Below, piece by piece: positions 8,438 through 16,854 of a stretch of DNA of 64,000 bases. Every line of letters starts with the position of its first letter. Within the stretch, counting starts at the first letter, position 1. Where the stretch lies: contig JAKOTR010000053.1 in the NCBI GenBank assembly GCA_029776225.1, forward strand, positions 575,694 to 639,693. The letters are read 5' to 3'. Made by a program: the position numbers and the translations under genes. The notes below the pieces were generated by a model. The model saw nothing but the letters and a program-made list of their open reading frames with translations. It had not been told where the DNA came from and made no database searches. This DNA comes from Acidobacteriota bacterium. GTDB lineage: Bacteria; Acidobacteriota; Terriglobia; Bryobacterales; Bryobacteraceae.

Positions 8438-9727
8438 ATGTCTACTGCTGCAAGCCCTGCCCTGAAAGATTCTTCAAGGACACTCTGGCTGCTGCTCACG
8501 CTCCTGGTTATCTCAATTTTTGTCAATTACATAGATCGGAGCAATCTGTCCGTTGCCGCCACCGACCTCAGCCGTGAGCTTTCCCTCAGCAGTACGGACC
8601 TCGGGCTTCTGCTCGGCGCATTTTTCTGGACTTATGCCGCCTTTCAACTCGTGGCCGGCTGGGTGGTGGACCGTTATAACGTTTATGTCGCCTACGGCAT
8701 CGCCTTCTTTCTGTGGTCTGCCGCTACCGCCCTCACAGGGTTCGCCGGCAGCCTGGCCACGCTCTTCGTGCTGCGCCTCGTGCTTGGCTTCGGTGAGTCC
8801 ATTGCCTATCCCGCCTACTCGAAAATCATCGCGCGCGACTTCCCCGCCCGGCATCGCGGCCTTGCCAATGCTCTCATCGACGCGGGTTCGAAGGCCGGTC
8901 CCGCGCTCGGCACGCTGGTCGGGGGTCTGATCGTCGCCGGCTTTGGCTGGCGGGCGCTGTTTTTCATCCTCGGATTCGGCGCGATGATCTGGCTGCTGCC
9001 GTGGTTCGCCCTCATCCCGCGCGGGGAAAAGAACGTGTCCCAGCAGGCCGCCGCTCAGGCCGCCGGCCCGGGCTTCCTGGAGATCGCGAGCAAGCGCGAC
9101 GCCTGGGGCACCTTCATTGTCCTCTTCTGCGGAAACTATGCCTGGTATTTTTTCCTGACCTGGCTGCCTCCCTACCTCGAAATGGAGCGCGGCTTCTCGA
9201 AAACGATGATGGCCATCTACGGCTCGATTCCCTTCACCGGCATAGCGCTCGCCTCCGTTTTCGGAGGCTGGCTGTCGGACCGCCTGATTGAACGCGGCGG
9301 TAGCCCGACGCTGGTACGCAAGGGTTTCGCCATCACCGGGCTCCTCATGATGACGCTGGTGCTCCCCGCCTCGATGCTTCCCAACCAGGTCGCTTCCATG
9401 GCGCTGCTCACCGGCGGCTGCATCTGCTACGGCCTGTACTCCTCGAACGTGTGGGCCATCACGCAGACTCTGGCCGGGCCGTCGGCCGCCGGCAAGTGGA
9501 CCGGCATGCAGAACTGCATCGGCAACATTTCGGGCGTGGTGGCGCCCTGGCTGACCGGCTTTCTGGTTCAGCGAACGGGCCAGTTTTTCCTGGCGTTTGT
9601 AGCGGTCGCGATCGCCCTGCTGATCGCCGCGTGCTCGTACATTTTCCTGGTCGGCAAAGTGGAGCCGATCAAGTGGCGCTCGTCAGCCGCGGCCGGGTCA
9701 ACTGGAACAGCAGGCGCCCGGGAATGA
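8438..9727 (+). CDS. MFS transporter, anion:cation symporter (ACS) type
   Basis: The protein has about 429 residues and 12 predicted hydrophobic helices in two halves. Near residue 30 it carries the ACS-family signature FVNYIDRSNLSVAA, and LGFGESIAYPAYSKIIARDFP around 115-135. These features resemble hexuronate, glucarate and phthalate permeases, so the likely substrate is a small organic anion or sugar acid imported with protons. ATG 8438 is preferred over the GTG nine bases upstream. Neither start has a clear Shine-Dalgarno, so coupling to the regulator gene 46 bases upstream is possible. Its 3' end overlaps the convergent oxidoreductase gene by 59 bases. Confidence 0.85.
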   Translation: MSTAASPALKDSSRTLWLLLTLLVISIFVNYIDRSNLSVAATDLSRELSLSSTDLGLLLGAFFWTYAAFQLVAGWVVDRYNVYVAYGIAFFLWSAATALTGFAGSLATLFVLRLVLGFGESIAYPAYSKIIARDFPARHRGLANALIDAGSKAGPALGTLVGGLIVAGFGWRALFFILGFGAMIWLLPWFALIPRGEKNVSQQAAAQAAGPGFLEIASKRDAWGTFIVLFCGNYAWYFFLTWLPPYLEMERGFSKTMMAIYGSIPFTGIALASVFGGWLSDRLIERGGSPTLVRKGFAITGLLMMTLVLPASMLPNQVASMALLTGGCICYGLYSSNVWAITQTLAGPSAAGKWTGMQNCIGNISGVVAPWLTGFLVQRTGQFFLAFVAVAIALLIAACSYIFLVGKVEPIKWRSSAAAGSTGTAGARE

Positions 9728-10658
9728 GCCAGGCCAGATAGTCCGCCCACCCCGCCCGCAAGGCGGCGCGAAACAGGCCGGCCACCTCGTATTGCCGCGC
9801 GAGCCGGCGCCGGCATTCGCGCAGATGGTCCCCAGGCGGCGTCCCGCGCGCCGCCGCGAGTCCCGCCAGCCGCCCGGTCATGAGCGCGCTGAGAATGCCC
9901 GAGCCGGTGAACGGGTCGATGAAGCCCAGCGCGTCTCCGGCGCGATACAGCGTCTCCCCCGCCGGGTCAAACCTCCCGCCGAGCATGACCGGGCCCGTCG
10001 CTATCCACCTCGTCGCGCGCGCCAGCGGCGCAACGCGCTCGGCCAGCGCCTCGTACAGCCGCAGCACTGCATCAAAATCGAATCCGCACGCGCGCAGCAT
10101 GCTCTCGGCCGCCAGCGCGCACACGTTGGTCTTGCCGTTTTCGACTGCGCTCACTCCGGCGTAGCAACCGTTGAAGAAGAACAGCTCCACCGCGTCGTCC
10201 GCCGGGCCGGTGAAATGCGCCTTGAACCCGAACAGGCGGTTGCCGCGCGCCCCGGCCGCGCTCCTGCCCGTCGCCAGAACGCACCCAGCGGCGGGGACGG
10301 CCGCCTCCCTGCGCACGCGCGCGCCTCGCAGCGCGGCCTCTTCCATCAGAATGGCGTCGAGAGCGTACCTGCTCAGTCCGAACGCGGGCTCAGCCAGCCG
10401 CGCGCGTTTTACTTTCCGCCCGAAGTGAAGCGCGATTCGCCCGATGCGCGCCGGCCCGGCGGTCAGAAATGCGGAAAAAACGCCCAGACGCTCGAGTACC
10501 GCGCCCGCTTCCGGAGAAATGAACTCCCCGCAGACCTTGTGACGCGGAAGAACGCTCTTTTCAAACAACTCGACGGCGCGGCCTTCTCCCAGCGCCGCGA
10601 GCGCCGCCGCCGATCCCGCCGGTCCCCCGCCCACGACGCGTAGCGCTGGCTGGCTCAC
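9669..10658 (-). CDS. FAD-dependent oxidoreductase, geranylgeranyl reductase-like family
   Basis: This 329-residue protein starts with a Rossmann dinucleotide motif (VVGGGPAGSAAALAA). It has KVCGEFISPEA near residue 40, typical of GGR/PHBH-like flavoproteins, and the second FAD motif GDALGFIDPFTGSGI near residue 235. It should use FAD to reduce or hydroxylate a small, probably lipidic, substrate. It starts at GTG only two bases after the stop of an FkbM methyltransferase gene and ends the minus-strand operon that began with a class I methyltransferase. In many bacteria the pair FAD oxidoreductase plus SAM methyltransferase accompanies a type III polyketide synthase; none is present here. The substrate is unknown. 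Confidence 0.82.
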   Translation of the reverse strand: MSQPALRVVGGGPAGSAAALAALGEGRAVELFEKSVLPRHKVCGEFISPEAGAVLERLGVFSAFLTAGPARIGRIALHFGRKVKRARLAEPAFGLSRYALDAILMEEAALRGARVRREAAVPAAGCVLATGRSAAGARGNRLFGFKAHFTGPADDAVELFFFNGCYAGVSAVENGKTNVCALAAESMLRACGFDFDAVLRLYEALAERVAPLARATRWIATGPVMLGGRFDPAGETLYRAGDALGFIDPFTGSGILSALMTGRLAGLAAARGTPPGDHLRECRRRLARQYEVAGLFRAALRAGWADYLAWLIPGRLLFQLTRPRLTSAT

Positions 10659-10660
10659 GG

Positions 10661-11569
10661 CTATTTGAGGAAAAACAGCACGTCAGGCCGCACGAAGGTG
10701 CCCGCGTCCGCACACGGACCGCACTCCATCCGGTAGCCGCTCCAGGCGCGGAACACGGCTTCGGGGATTTTTTCAGGGTCGTCCGGGAGGTGGTAGGCCG
10801 AGATAGCCAGCCGCGGACGGAATCGCGCGATCGTGTTGCGCGCGCCGGCCAGCGCGCGTTGCTCCGCCCCCTCTATGTCCATCTTGATGTAGTCCACGCG
10901 CTCCAGCTTCAGCTCCTCGACCAGCTTGTCGATGGTGGTGAGCGGCGCCTGCGGGCCCGGCGTCGCGTTTTCCGGATGCATCACAAAACTGTCCGCCGCC
11001 GGGTTCGTGGGATCGACGTTCAGCGTGAGCACGTCGTCCTTGTCCCACACCCCTTTCGGGTAAACGATCACGGTCCCCGCCCGGATCTCCTCGGCGAAGT
11101 TGCGCCGCAGGCACTCGATGTTTTCCGGCGCCGGCTCGATCGCCACAACGAGTTTCGCTCCCGCCGCCAGCGCCTCGCGCGTGTACACCCCAACGTTCGC
11201 TCCACAATCGAGCACCACGTCGCCCGGCTGCACCGCGCGCTCGCCCGTGCCGTAGATCTTGCGCTCCTGCTCCGCGAGGTTGAACGGCAGGACATAGTCG
11301 GCGCCCGGCGGGACCCAATAGCGCCCCTTCGGCGTCTCCCACAGCCGGTAGCCCGCAGGGTCTTCTCCAATCAGCTTGCTCGCCGCCAGGATGCGGTCTT
11401 TGATTTCGATTTGCAGGCGCAGGTTGTCCGCGCTCCTGATGGTTTCCTCGAACGGGCAGCCTTTCGTCCGGCCCAAAAGCGCGAGGGTGGACAGCCGTAA
11501 GGGAGTGATGAAACACAAGGCGGCAACAGGGACAACGGCAGCCGCCAGCGCCACTTTCAGGGTTTTCAT
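10661..11569 (-). CDS. FkbM-family SAM methyltransferase, copy 1, membrane-anchored
   Basis: The 302-residue product opens with a hydrophobic helix (MKTLKVALAAAVVPVAAL) that looks like a signal anchor. The SAM-binding motif VVLDCGANVGVYTREAL lies near residue 125, and the FkbM hallmark TTIDKLVEEL...VDYIKMDIEGAEQ near 210-235. FkbM enzymes O-methylate sugars or natural products. It is a close relative of the next gene upstream, including identical stretches such as EQERKIYGTGERAVQPGD, and so is a tandem duplicate. ATG 11569 is preferred; an in-frame GTG eight codons earlier is possible. It is followed two bases later by the FAD oxidoreductase gene. Confidence 0.85.
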   Translation of the reverse strand: MKTLKVALAAAVVPVAALCFITPLRLSTLALLGRTKGCPFEETIRSADNLRLQIEIKDRILAASKLIGEDPAGYRLWETPKGRYWVPPGADYVLPFNLAEQERKIYGTGERAVQPGDVVLDCGANVGVYTREALAAGAKLVVAIEPAPENIECLRRNFAEEIRAGTVIVYPKGVWDKDDVLTLNVDPTNPAADSFVMHPENATPGPQAPLTTIDKLVEELKLERVDYIKMDIEGAEQRALAGARNTIARFRPRLAISAYHLPDDPEKIPEAVFRAWSGYRMECGPCADAGTFVRPDVLFFLK

Positions 11570-11612
11570 CGGGAGCCCAGCCCAGGCCCACAATATAGCA
11601 CGTGCCAGCGCC

Positions 11613-12518
11613 CTAATAGGCGAAGATCACTTCCGGCCGCACTTCCGTCCCCACCACCGCGCAGGAGCCGCATTCAAAGCGGTAGCCGCTCCAGGCCGCG
11701 CGAACCAGTTCCGGAATTTTCAGTGGGTCGTCCGGGCGGTGGTACGCGGAAAGCGCCATCCGCGGGCGGAACCGCGCGATCGTCTCCCGCCCGCCCCTTA
11801 GCGCGTTCTGCTCGGCGCCCTCTATGTCCATCTTGATGTAGTCCACCCGCTCCAGCTTGAGCTCGGCGACAATCTTGTCGATGGTCGTGAGCGGCACGCG
11901 CGGACCTTCGACGGCGTTCTTCAGATCCATTACCACCGTATTCGCGGCCGAGTTCTGCGGGTCCACCGAGAGCGTCAGGACGTCGTCTCTATCCCAAACT
12001 CCCTTGGGGTAGATGATCACCCGCCCCGCCTTCACTTCTTCCGCGAAGTTGCGCCGGAGGCACTCCAGGTTCTCGGGAGCGATCTCAATCGCCACGACCA
12101 GCTTTGCGCCCGCTTTCAGCGCCACCCTCGTGTAGACGCCGATGTTGGCCCCGCAGTCCAGTACGATATCGCCGGGTTGAACGGCGCGCTCTCCGGTTCC
12201 GTAAATTTTGCGCTCCTGCTCGGCGAGGTCCCACGGAAGCGCGTAATCGCTTCCCTTCGGCAGCCAGAACGGCCCCGACGGGGTCTCCCAGAGGTGGAAA
12301 CCGGCGGGATCCTTTTGCACGAGACGGCTTGCCGCCAGGATGCGGTCCTTCAGCGCCACCTGGTGCTTCCTGTTCGCCACGCCGCGCGCCGCGTCCGCTG
12401 CCGCGCAGGGCACACCCCTTCCGCTCCACACGAGCAGCCGCACACGCGAAGGCTCGTAGAACCACGCCGCGGCCGCGATCGCCGCAATTCCGCCCGCCAC
12501 AATCAGGATACGCTTCAT
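11613..12518 (-). CDS. FkbM-family SAM methyltransferase, copy 2, membrane-anchored
   Basis: This 301-residue protein has the same plan as its neighbour: an N-terminal hydrophobic anchor (MKRILIVAGGIAAIAAAAW), the SAM motif IVLDCGANIGVYTRVAL, and TTIDKIVAEL...VDYIKMDIEGAEQ. It differs mainly in the anchor and in the roughly 25-residue linker after it. ATG 12518 is chosen because it gives the anchor and lies 33 bases after the upstream stop; a longer in-frame extension to 12584 would overlap the upstream gene. The tandem copies may methylate two positions of one product or act on different substrates. Confidence 0.85.
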   Translation of the reverse strand: MKRILIVAGGIAAIAAAAWFYEPSRVRLLVWSGRGVPCAAADAARGVANRKHQVALKDRILAASRLVQKDPAGFHLWETPSGPFWLPKGSDYALPWDLAEQERKIYGTGERAVQPGDIVLDCGANIGVYTRVALKAGAKLVVAIEIAPENLECLRRNFAEEVKAGRVIIYPKGVWDRDDVLTLSVDPQNSAANTVVMDLKNAVEGPRVPLTTIDKIVAELKLERVDYIKMDIEGAEQNALRGGRETIARFRPRMALSAYHRPDDPLKIPELVRAAWSGYRFECGSCAVVGTEVRPEVIFAY

Positions 12519-12550
12519 GAACCCAACGACTATAGCAGAGCACCCGCGGA

Positions 12551-13171
12551 CTACGCGGGCATGACGAGGGAAAGACGGAACCACGGCCTGTGGCGGCGCA
12601 CCTGGAATTTTTCCGCCCCGGCCGCTTTTGCCAGCGCCGCCAGTTCATCCGGGCGAAACGCCGCTTCCACCGAAATGCAGCCGTCGCTCACCGTGATCTC
12701 CTGCCACCGGAACAAGGGCCGCGTGGCGGGAAGAAAGTAGTAGGCGAGGAAATGCCGCTCGAGGTCCACCGCCACCACCGCGCGCCGCGCCGCCAACCTC
12801 ATCTCGGCCAGCAGCGCCGTGATTTGGGCGTCCTCGAAATGGTGCAGAAACAAGGAACAGACGACGAAATCGAAGCTCCGGGGCCGGAACGGCAAATGAA
12901 ACGCATCGGCGGCGACGCGCGGCCCGGTCCCCAATCTCAAATGCAGTTCCCTCCGGTCGAGCGACGTCACCACAGCGTTTTTGAAGCGCTTTTGCAGCGC
13001 CACGCCCACATCGCCGGATGCCGCGCCGACGTCCAGAACGCTGAACCGCTCCCCGGGCGAGACCAGGCGCCGCATCACGCCGACCACAACTCTATAGCCG
13101 CCCAGCAGGCGGTTGATCCGCCTCAGGTCTTTTAGGCAGCGGCGCGTGGTTTCGGCATCCGAGGAATCCAT
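12551..13171 (-). CDS. Class I SAM-dependent methyltransferase (Methyltransf_11-like)
   Basis: The product is about 206 residues. The SAM-binding glycine-rich loop is VLDVGAASGDVG near residue 50, then SLDRRELHLRLG, and the post-motif FDFVVCSLFLHHFED near residue 105. The C-terminal half (YFLPATRPLFRWQEI...) matches the small methyltransferases found beside FAD oxidoreductases in type III polyketide operons; this assignment is by resemblance. It is the first gene of a four-gene minus operon (this gene, two FkbM genes, FAD oxidoreductase). ATG 13171 is the best start; an in-frame TTG at 13210 would add 13 residues. Confidence 0.78.
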   Translation of the reverse strand: MDSSDAETTRRCLKDLRRINRLLGGYRVVVGVMRRLVSPGERFSVLDVGAASGDVGVALQKRFKNAVVTSLDRRELHLRLGTGPRVAADAFHLPFRPRSFDFVVCSLFLHHFEDAQITALLAEMRLAARRAVVAVDLERHFLAYYFLPATRPLFRWQEITVSDGCISVEAAFRPDELAALAKAAGAEKFQVRRHRPWFRLSLVMPA

Positions 13172-13534
13172 GCGCTCGGGACGCAGTACTCGCCCGTTGT
13201 TGCAAACCAAAGGAAGTCTCCCAGCTTATTACCTGACTTGATTGTCCCACGATCGCACACCCCACTCCGCCGCGTGAAAGTTCAGCCTGGGCGGCCTGAG
13301 TATGTCAAAGCTCGCAAGATCGTGATCGCCGGCCCGGACGTCGTGCGAGCCCTGGAGGCCGAAGAGGAGTAACGTATGCGGCTGCCGGCTGCTATAGATG
13401 CTGAGGCTCTGGTCCGCAGTCTCGACGGCCGCGCCGCGGATGTCCACCGAATTTTGAAGAGGGCTAATCGCTAGAATTGCGAGCGGCGGTTGGCTTGGGA
13501 TGATCGCTTTTGTGGGGTGGGAAGGAAGCAGGCT
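13172..13534 (+). other. Gap with two possible tiny ORFs (13274-13372 and 13376-13474)
   Basis: No clear gene is present. On the plus strand a protein-like frame ends at 13372 (GTG 13274, 32 residues, ending in RALEAEEE). An ATG at 13376, three bases after that stop, opens a 32-residue frame (MRLPAAIDAEALVRSLDG... to RANR). The stop-start arrangement looks like a small two-gene cassette or the decayed end of one, such as a toxin-antitoxin pair. Neither start has a convincing Shine-Dalgarno and I do not recognise either product. Confidence 0.25.
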
Positions 13535-13566
13535 GTGGGCCGCGATTCATCAACATCGCGTCCCAC
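13535..13566. terminator. Hairpin downstream of rpsU
   Basis: The inverted repeat GTGGG-C-CGCGAT / ATCGCG-T-CCCAC has an eight-base loop and begins about 20 bases after the rpsU stop on the minus strand. There is no strong U-run, so it may be a processing or weak termination structure. Confidence 0.4.
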
Positions 13567-13585
13567 AACCAGCGAAGAGGTGAGA

Positions 13586-13783
13586 CTAATCGAGCATCTT
13601 CGATTGCTTCTTGCGATTCCGCTTGCGGGCGAGGGCCTGCTTGGCGCGCCTCTTCTCGCCGGGCTTCAGGTAGTAGGAGTGACGCTTGATCTCCTTGATA
13701 ATGTCCTCCTGTTGTACCTTCCGCTTGAAGCGTCGCAAGGCGCTCTCAACAGTCTCGCCGTCATTGACGACTACTTCGGCCAA
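13586..13783 (-). CDS. rpsU: 30S ribosomal protein S21
   Basis: This is a 65-residue basic protein with the S21 signature: VNDGETVESALRRFKRKVQ near the start, HSYYLKPGEKRRAK in the middle and an Arg/Lys-rich tail (RKRNRKKQ). It binds the small ribosomal subunit near the anti-Shine-Dalgarno region and assists initiation. The start is TTG at 13783, supported by a near-perfect Shine-Dalgarno (AAGGAGGTGA, 13800-13791) seven bases upstream and by alignment with other S21 N-termini. An in-frame ATG at 13840 would add 19 unlikely residues. A TATGAT at 13851-13846 could be the -10 box. It stands alone, as rpsU often does. Confidence 0.95.
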   Translation of the reverse strand: MAEVVVNDGETVESALRRFKRKVQQEDIIKEIKRHSYYLKPGEKRRAKQALARKRNRKKQSKMLD

Positions 13784-13899
13784 GTCTGATTCACCTCCTT
13801 CGCTGTCAGCTTGTACGCGCCTGCCCCCCGTTGCGCGCACAATTCATCATACCCCGATCCGCCCTGCGGGTGTGTGAATACCTCTCCGCCGTGAGCGGC

Positions 13900-14865
13900 T
13901 TACTTCCGCCCAAGCACAGGCGCTGTTCGGCGGAAATACTTGCGGGCCCGGGCAACATCCCGCATGATCTGCTCCTTCAGGGCTTCGGCGCTCGGGAACT
14001 TGCGTTCTTCCCGCAGGCGCCGCAGGAACTGGACCCGGATCGCGCGCGGCGCCGGGCCTTCGAGCGGATCGAGCAGATAGGTCTCAACCGTGAGCTCCCC
14101 GCCTCCGAACGTCGGGCGGCGCCCGCAGTTGGTAATCGAGTCCCACACGCGCGGAGAGTCCAGATCGCGCGTTCGCGTGACGTACACGCCGGTGGCGGGC
14201 ACGAGTCCGTCTCCCGGCACTAGGTTGAGCGTCGGCACGGTCTGCTTCGAGCCGATGCCGCGGCCGGGCGCCACCTCGCCCTCTATCGCGAACGGCGTTT
14301 CGAGCAGGCGGCATGCCAGCGATACGTTCCCTGCCTCGACCAGCCGGCGCACCTCGCTGCTTGAAACTATGCGGCCTCGCATCCGGATGGCCGGGATCAC
14401 TTCCGTGGAGAATCCGAGCCGCCTGCCAAGTTCGGCAAGCGTCCGCGTGTCGCCGGCGTGCTCGTGTCCGAAGCGGAAATTATCTCCCACAAGAACGGCG
14501 CGCGCGTCGAGTGCCTCCACCAGAACTTGCCGGGCGAATTCCTCGGGAGTGAGTCGCGAAAACTCGGGCGTGAACGGCAGCACGAGTAGTTGCTCGATGC
14601 CTTCCTCGCCCATGAGGGACGCGCGGCGGGCCGGCGTGGTCATCAGCCGCGGGGCGCGCTCGGTCGCAACGATCCGCGTCGGATGAGGATCAAACGAGAG
14701 CGCCGATGGCTTCCACCCGCGTTCGCGCGCCACCGCCACAACGCGGCGCAGAATGCGGCGATGGCCGGCGTGAACTCCGTCAAAATTGCCGATGGTGAGG
14801 GCGCACGGCCCGAAGCGGCCTGCCGCCTCTTCCAGACTCCAGAAGACGCGAATCCCACCGCTCAT
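13900..14865 (-). CDS. ribF: Bifunctional riboflavin kinase / FMN adenylyltransferase
   Basis: The 321-residue enzyme phosphorylates riboflavin to FMN and adenylates FMN to FAD. The N-terminal nucleotidyltransferase domain shows TIGNFDGVHAGHRRIL (the HxGH site) near residue 25 and SSSEVRRLVEAG near 168. The C-terminal flavokinase domain shows GRGIGSKQTVPTLNL near 200 and the TNCGRRPTFGGGELTVETYLLD segment near 240-265. Length fits the family (about 310). It overlaps the upstream hydrolase gene by four bases (ATGA), so the two are translationally coupled; the order DUF1844, hydrolase, ribF suggests one operon. Confidence 0.95.
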   Translation of the reverse strand: MSGGIRVFWSLEEAAGRFGPCALTIGNFDGVHAGHRRILRRVVAVARERGWKPSALSFDPHPTRIVATERAPRLMTTPARRASLMGEEGIEQLLVLPFTPEFSRLTPEEFARQVLVEALDARAVLVGDNFRFGHEHAGDTRTLAELGRRLGFSTEVIPAIRMRGRIVSSSEVRRLVEAGNVSLACRLLETPFAIEGEVAPGRGIGSKQTVPTLNLVPGDGLVPATGVYVTRTRDLDSPRVWDSITNCGRRPTFGGGELTVETYLLDPLEGPAPRAIRVQFLRRLREERKFPSAEALKEQIMRDVARARKYFRRTAPVLGRK

Positions 14866-15653
14866 TCATCACCCCCGACCGAAATTTGGAGGCCGTCATA
14901 AGCCAGGCGGACGTGTGGCGGCAGCCGCTTTTCGGTCTCGGCGTGGGGCAGATCGTGACAGATGTGGGTGAAGTAGGCCCGCCGCGGCGCGATCTCGGCT
15001 ACATACTCCAGCGCCCGCTCCACGGTGGTGTGAGTGGGGTGCGGCCGGTACCTGAGTGCGTCCAGAAACAGCACGTCGAGGCCGCGCAGTTTCTCCACCG
15101 ATTCCGGCGGAATCTCGCTGTGGTCGGTCAGATAGGCGGCTTTGCCGAACCGGTAGCCGAAGACCTCGGTACGCCCGTGGCGCAGCGGAATGGGTACTAA
15201 CTCGATTCCAAGAATCTCGAACGGCTCGCCGTCGAGTACATGGGGCTCCAGCCGGGGAATAGAGGACTCGCTTTTGCGGTCCTCAAAAACATAGTCGAAA
15301 ACGCGGCGGAGCGTGGCGATGGTTTCGCGGGAGCCGTAAATCGGTATGCTCGAATGCTGGCGGAAGTTGAAGGGGCGTACATCGTCCAGGCCCATGATAT
15401 GGTCCGCGTGGGCGTGGGTGAACAGGATCGCGTCCACCCGCTCGATGCGGGCGCGCAGGGCCTGCGTGCGGAAATCGGGCGTGGTGTCGATCAGCACGTT
15501 GTGCCCGTTGAATCCAATCAGCACGGAGGGCCGGAGCCGGTTATCGCGAGGGTCGGTTGATGTACAGACCGCGCAGCGGCACCCGATCGTCGGGACGCCA
15601 ACGCTGGTCCCCGAGCCCAGCACCGTGATTGTCAGGCAGCCCGCGGACGGCAT
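14862..15653 (-). CDS. Metallo-beta-lactamase-fold hydrolase, PhnP-like
   Basis: This 263-residue protein carries the dizinc motif HAHADHIMG near residue 80 and later histidines (LRHGR near 160, TDHSE near 175, FTHICHDL near 230). The N-terminal GSGTSVGVPTIGCRCAVC has the extra C-x-C-x2-C cysteines that mark the PhnP branch, whose E. coli member hydrolyses cyclic phosphodiesters of ribose. Here there are no phn genes nearby, so the substrate is open; a cyclic-phosphate or nucleotide phosphodiesterase is the best guess. It begins immediately after the DUF1844 stop and overlaps ribF by four bases. Confidence 0.85.
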   Translation of the reverse strand: MPSAGCLTITVLGSGTSVGVPTIGCRCAVCTSTDPRDNRLRPSVLIGFNGHNVLIDTTPDFRTQALRARIERVDAILFTHAHADHIMGLDDVRPFNFRQHSSIPIYGSRETIATLRRVFDYVFEDRKSESSIPRLEPHVLDGEPFEILGIELVPIPLRHGRTEVFGYRFGKAAYLTDHSEIPPESVEKLRGLDVLFLDALRYRPHPTHTTVERALEYVAEIAPRRAYFTHICHDLPHAETEKRLPPHVRLAYDGLQISVGGDE

Positions 15654-16001
15654 CTACTTCGGCTGCTTCTCCTCAGCCGCCTGCACGTAGCGAAAGCGCA
15701 ATTCGGTCAGAGAATTTTCAAGATACCGCTGTTCTTCCAGCGTCAGATTTCCGCGGGTCTTCTCCTGCAAGACGCCCAGCAGGTCGATATAGTGCCGGGC
15801 CAGCGGCAGGTTAGGCTTGGGGCGGTCCTTTTCCTCGCCCAAGTGCAGGAGACCAAGCTGGAGTTCGGCCTGCGCGCGAAGGGAAAAGATCAGATAGTCC
15901 AGAGTCGCGGGCGGAACAAAAACCTCCTGCTCGCTTCCAGCGGCTTCCGCCTTTTCCGTTTGCTGCTGTTCGGTTTTGGGCGTTTCGGCGTCACTCATCA
16001 A
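15654..16001 (-). CDS. DUF1844 domain protein
   Basis: The 115-residue protein has a charged, low-complexity N-terminus (about 30 residues rich in E, Q, K and A) followed by the DUF1844 core: PATLDYLIFSLRAQAELQLG, then NLPLARHYIDLLGVLQEKTRGNL, then EEQRYLENSLTELRFRYV. The fold should be a small helical bundle. The family is widespread in Acidobacteria and Deltaproteobacteria and has no known function. It has no signal peptide and is first in an operon with the hydrolase and ribF. The start may be the second Met codon (15998). Confidence 0.85.
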   Translation of the reverse strand: MMSDAETPKTEQQQTEKAEAAGSEQEVFVPPATLDYLIFSLRAQAELQLGLLHLGEEKDRPKPNLPLARHYIDLLGVLQEKTRGNLTLEEQRYLENSLTELRFRYVQAAEEKQPK

Positions 16002-16115
16002 GCATTTATTTTACTTCGACAGGCAATCAAAAGCCCCGCGCCCGCCGCATCCCTCCGGGGCTGTTAGCCTTACCCGGTATTCCTGTAAGCTGATAAAGAG
16101 AGGAGCTGAACATAA

Positions 16116-16733
16116 ATGGGAAAGCTATTGTTGTCGTGTTGCCTGTTTTCTGCCATCGCCTTCAGCCAGTACAAAATGGAGCCCGCGGGAGCGCCGCCTT
16201 CGGAACTCGCTCCCGAGATCCGCAATGCGCTCCAGAAAGACGGCGCGAAGATCAGCGGTCCGAACGGCGTCGTATGCGAGGTCTGGTTCCGCACCAGCGT
16301 GCCGGCCGAAGGCAACTCGGAGCAGAACGTCAGCTTTACGCAAATCAAGCACGGAACGCTGCTGGGAGCGATCCGTTTTCCCACTAAGGGACTCGACCGC
16401 CGCGGCAATCCCATCAAGCCTGGCGTCTACACCATGCGGCTGAGCTTTTACCCCGTGGACGGCGCGCACCAGGGCATCGCGCCCACACGCGATTTCGTGC
16501 TCCTGTCGCCCGCCGAATCCGACACCGACCTCAACGCGACCCCGTCCTATAAGGAACTCGTGGCCATGAGCCAGAAGGCCAGCGGCATCACGCACCCCGC
16601 CACTCTTAACGTCTGGAAGCCCGATAGCGCCGAACCCGCGGCTCTGAAACAGGAGGGAGAGGACTGGGTTCTATACAGCTCCCTCGGCGATATGCCTATC
16701 GCCATCATTCTTATCGGCACCTTCGCCGGCTGA
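16116..16733 (+). CDS. Secreted DUF2911-like protein
   Basis: The 205-residue product has an N-terminal signal peptide (MGKLLLSCCLFSAIAFSQ) and a beta-rich body with GNPIKPGVYTMRLSFYPVDGAHQGIAPTRDFVLLSPA around residues 100-135. This segment resembles DUF2911-type periplasmic proteins of Acidobacteria and Bacteroidetes. No catalytic motif is visible. ATG 16116 is preceded by AGGAG ten bases upstream. It is divergent from the DUF1844 operon and stands alone. Function is unknown. Confidence 0.7.
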   Translation: MGKLLLSCCLFSAIAFSQYKMEPAGAPPSELAPEIRNALQKDGAKISGPNGVVCEVWFRTSVPAEGNSEQNVSFTQIKHGTLLGAIRFPTKGLDRRGNPIKPGVYTMRLSFYPVDGAHQGIAPTRDFVLLSPAESDTDLNATPSYKELVAMSQKASGITHPATLNVWKPDSAEPAALKQEGEDWVLYSSLGDMPIAIILIGTFAG

Positions 16734-16854
16734 GGTAAATTCGCCGGCCTTACGTAAGCTGCGGGCCGCAAGCACGCCGCTCGCGCTCGCTCACACGCCC
16801 GATTCGTCAATTCGCCGCAACCCTGCGTGTTATCCTAGCGGGTATCCCACTGGC

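Noticed and set aside
16734..16854. Tryptophan leader peptide or attenuator upstream of trpEG
   Set aside because: No short frame with tandem Trp codons and no terminator/antiterminator pair could be found in the 121-base gap.
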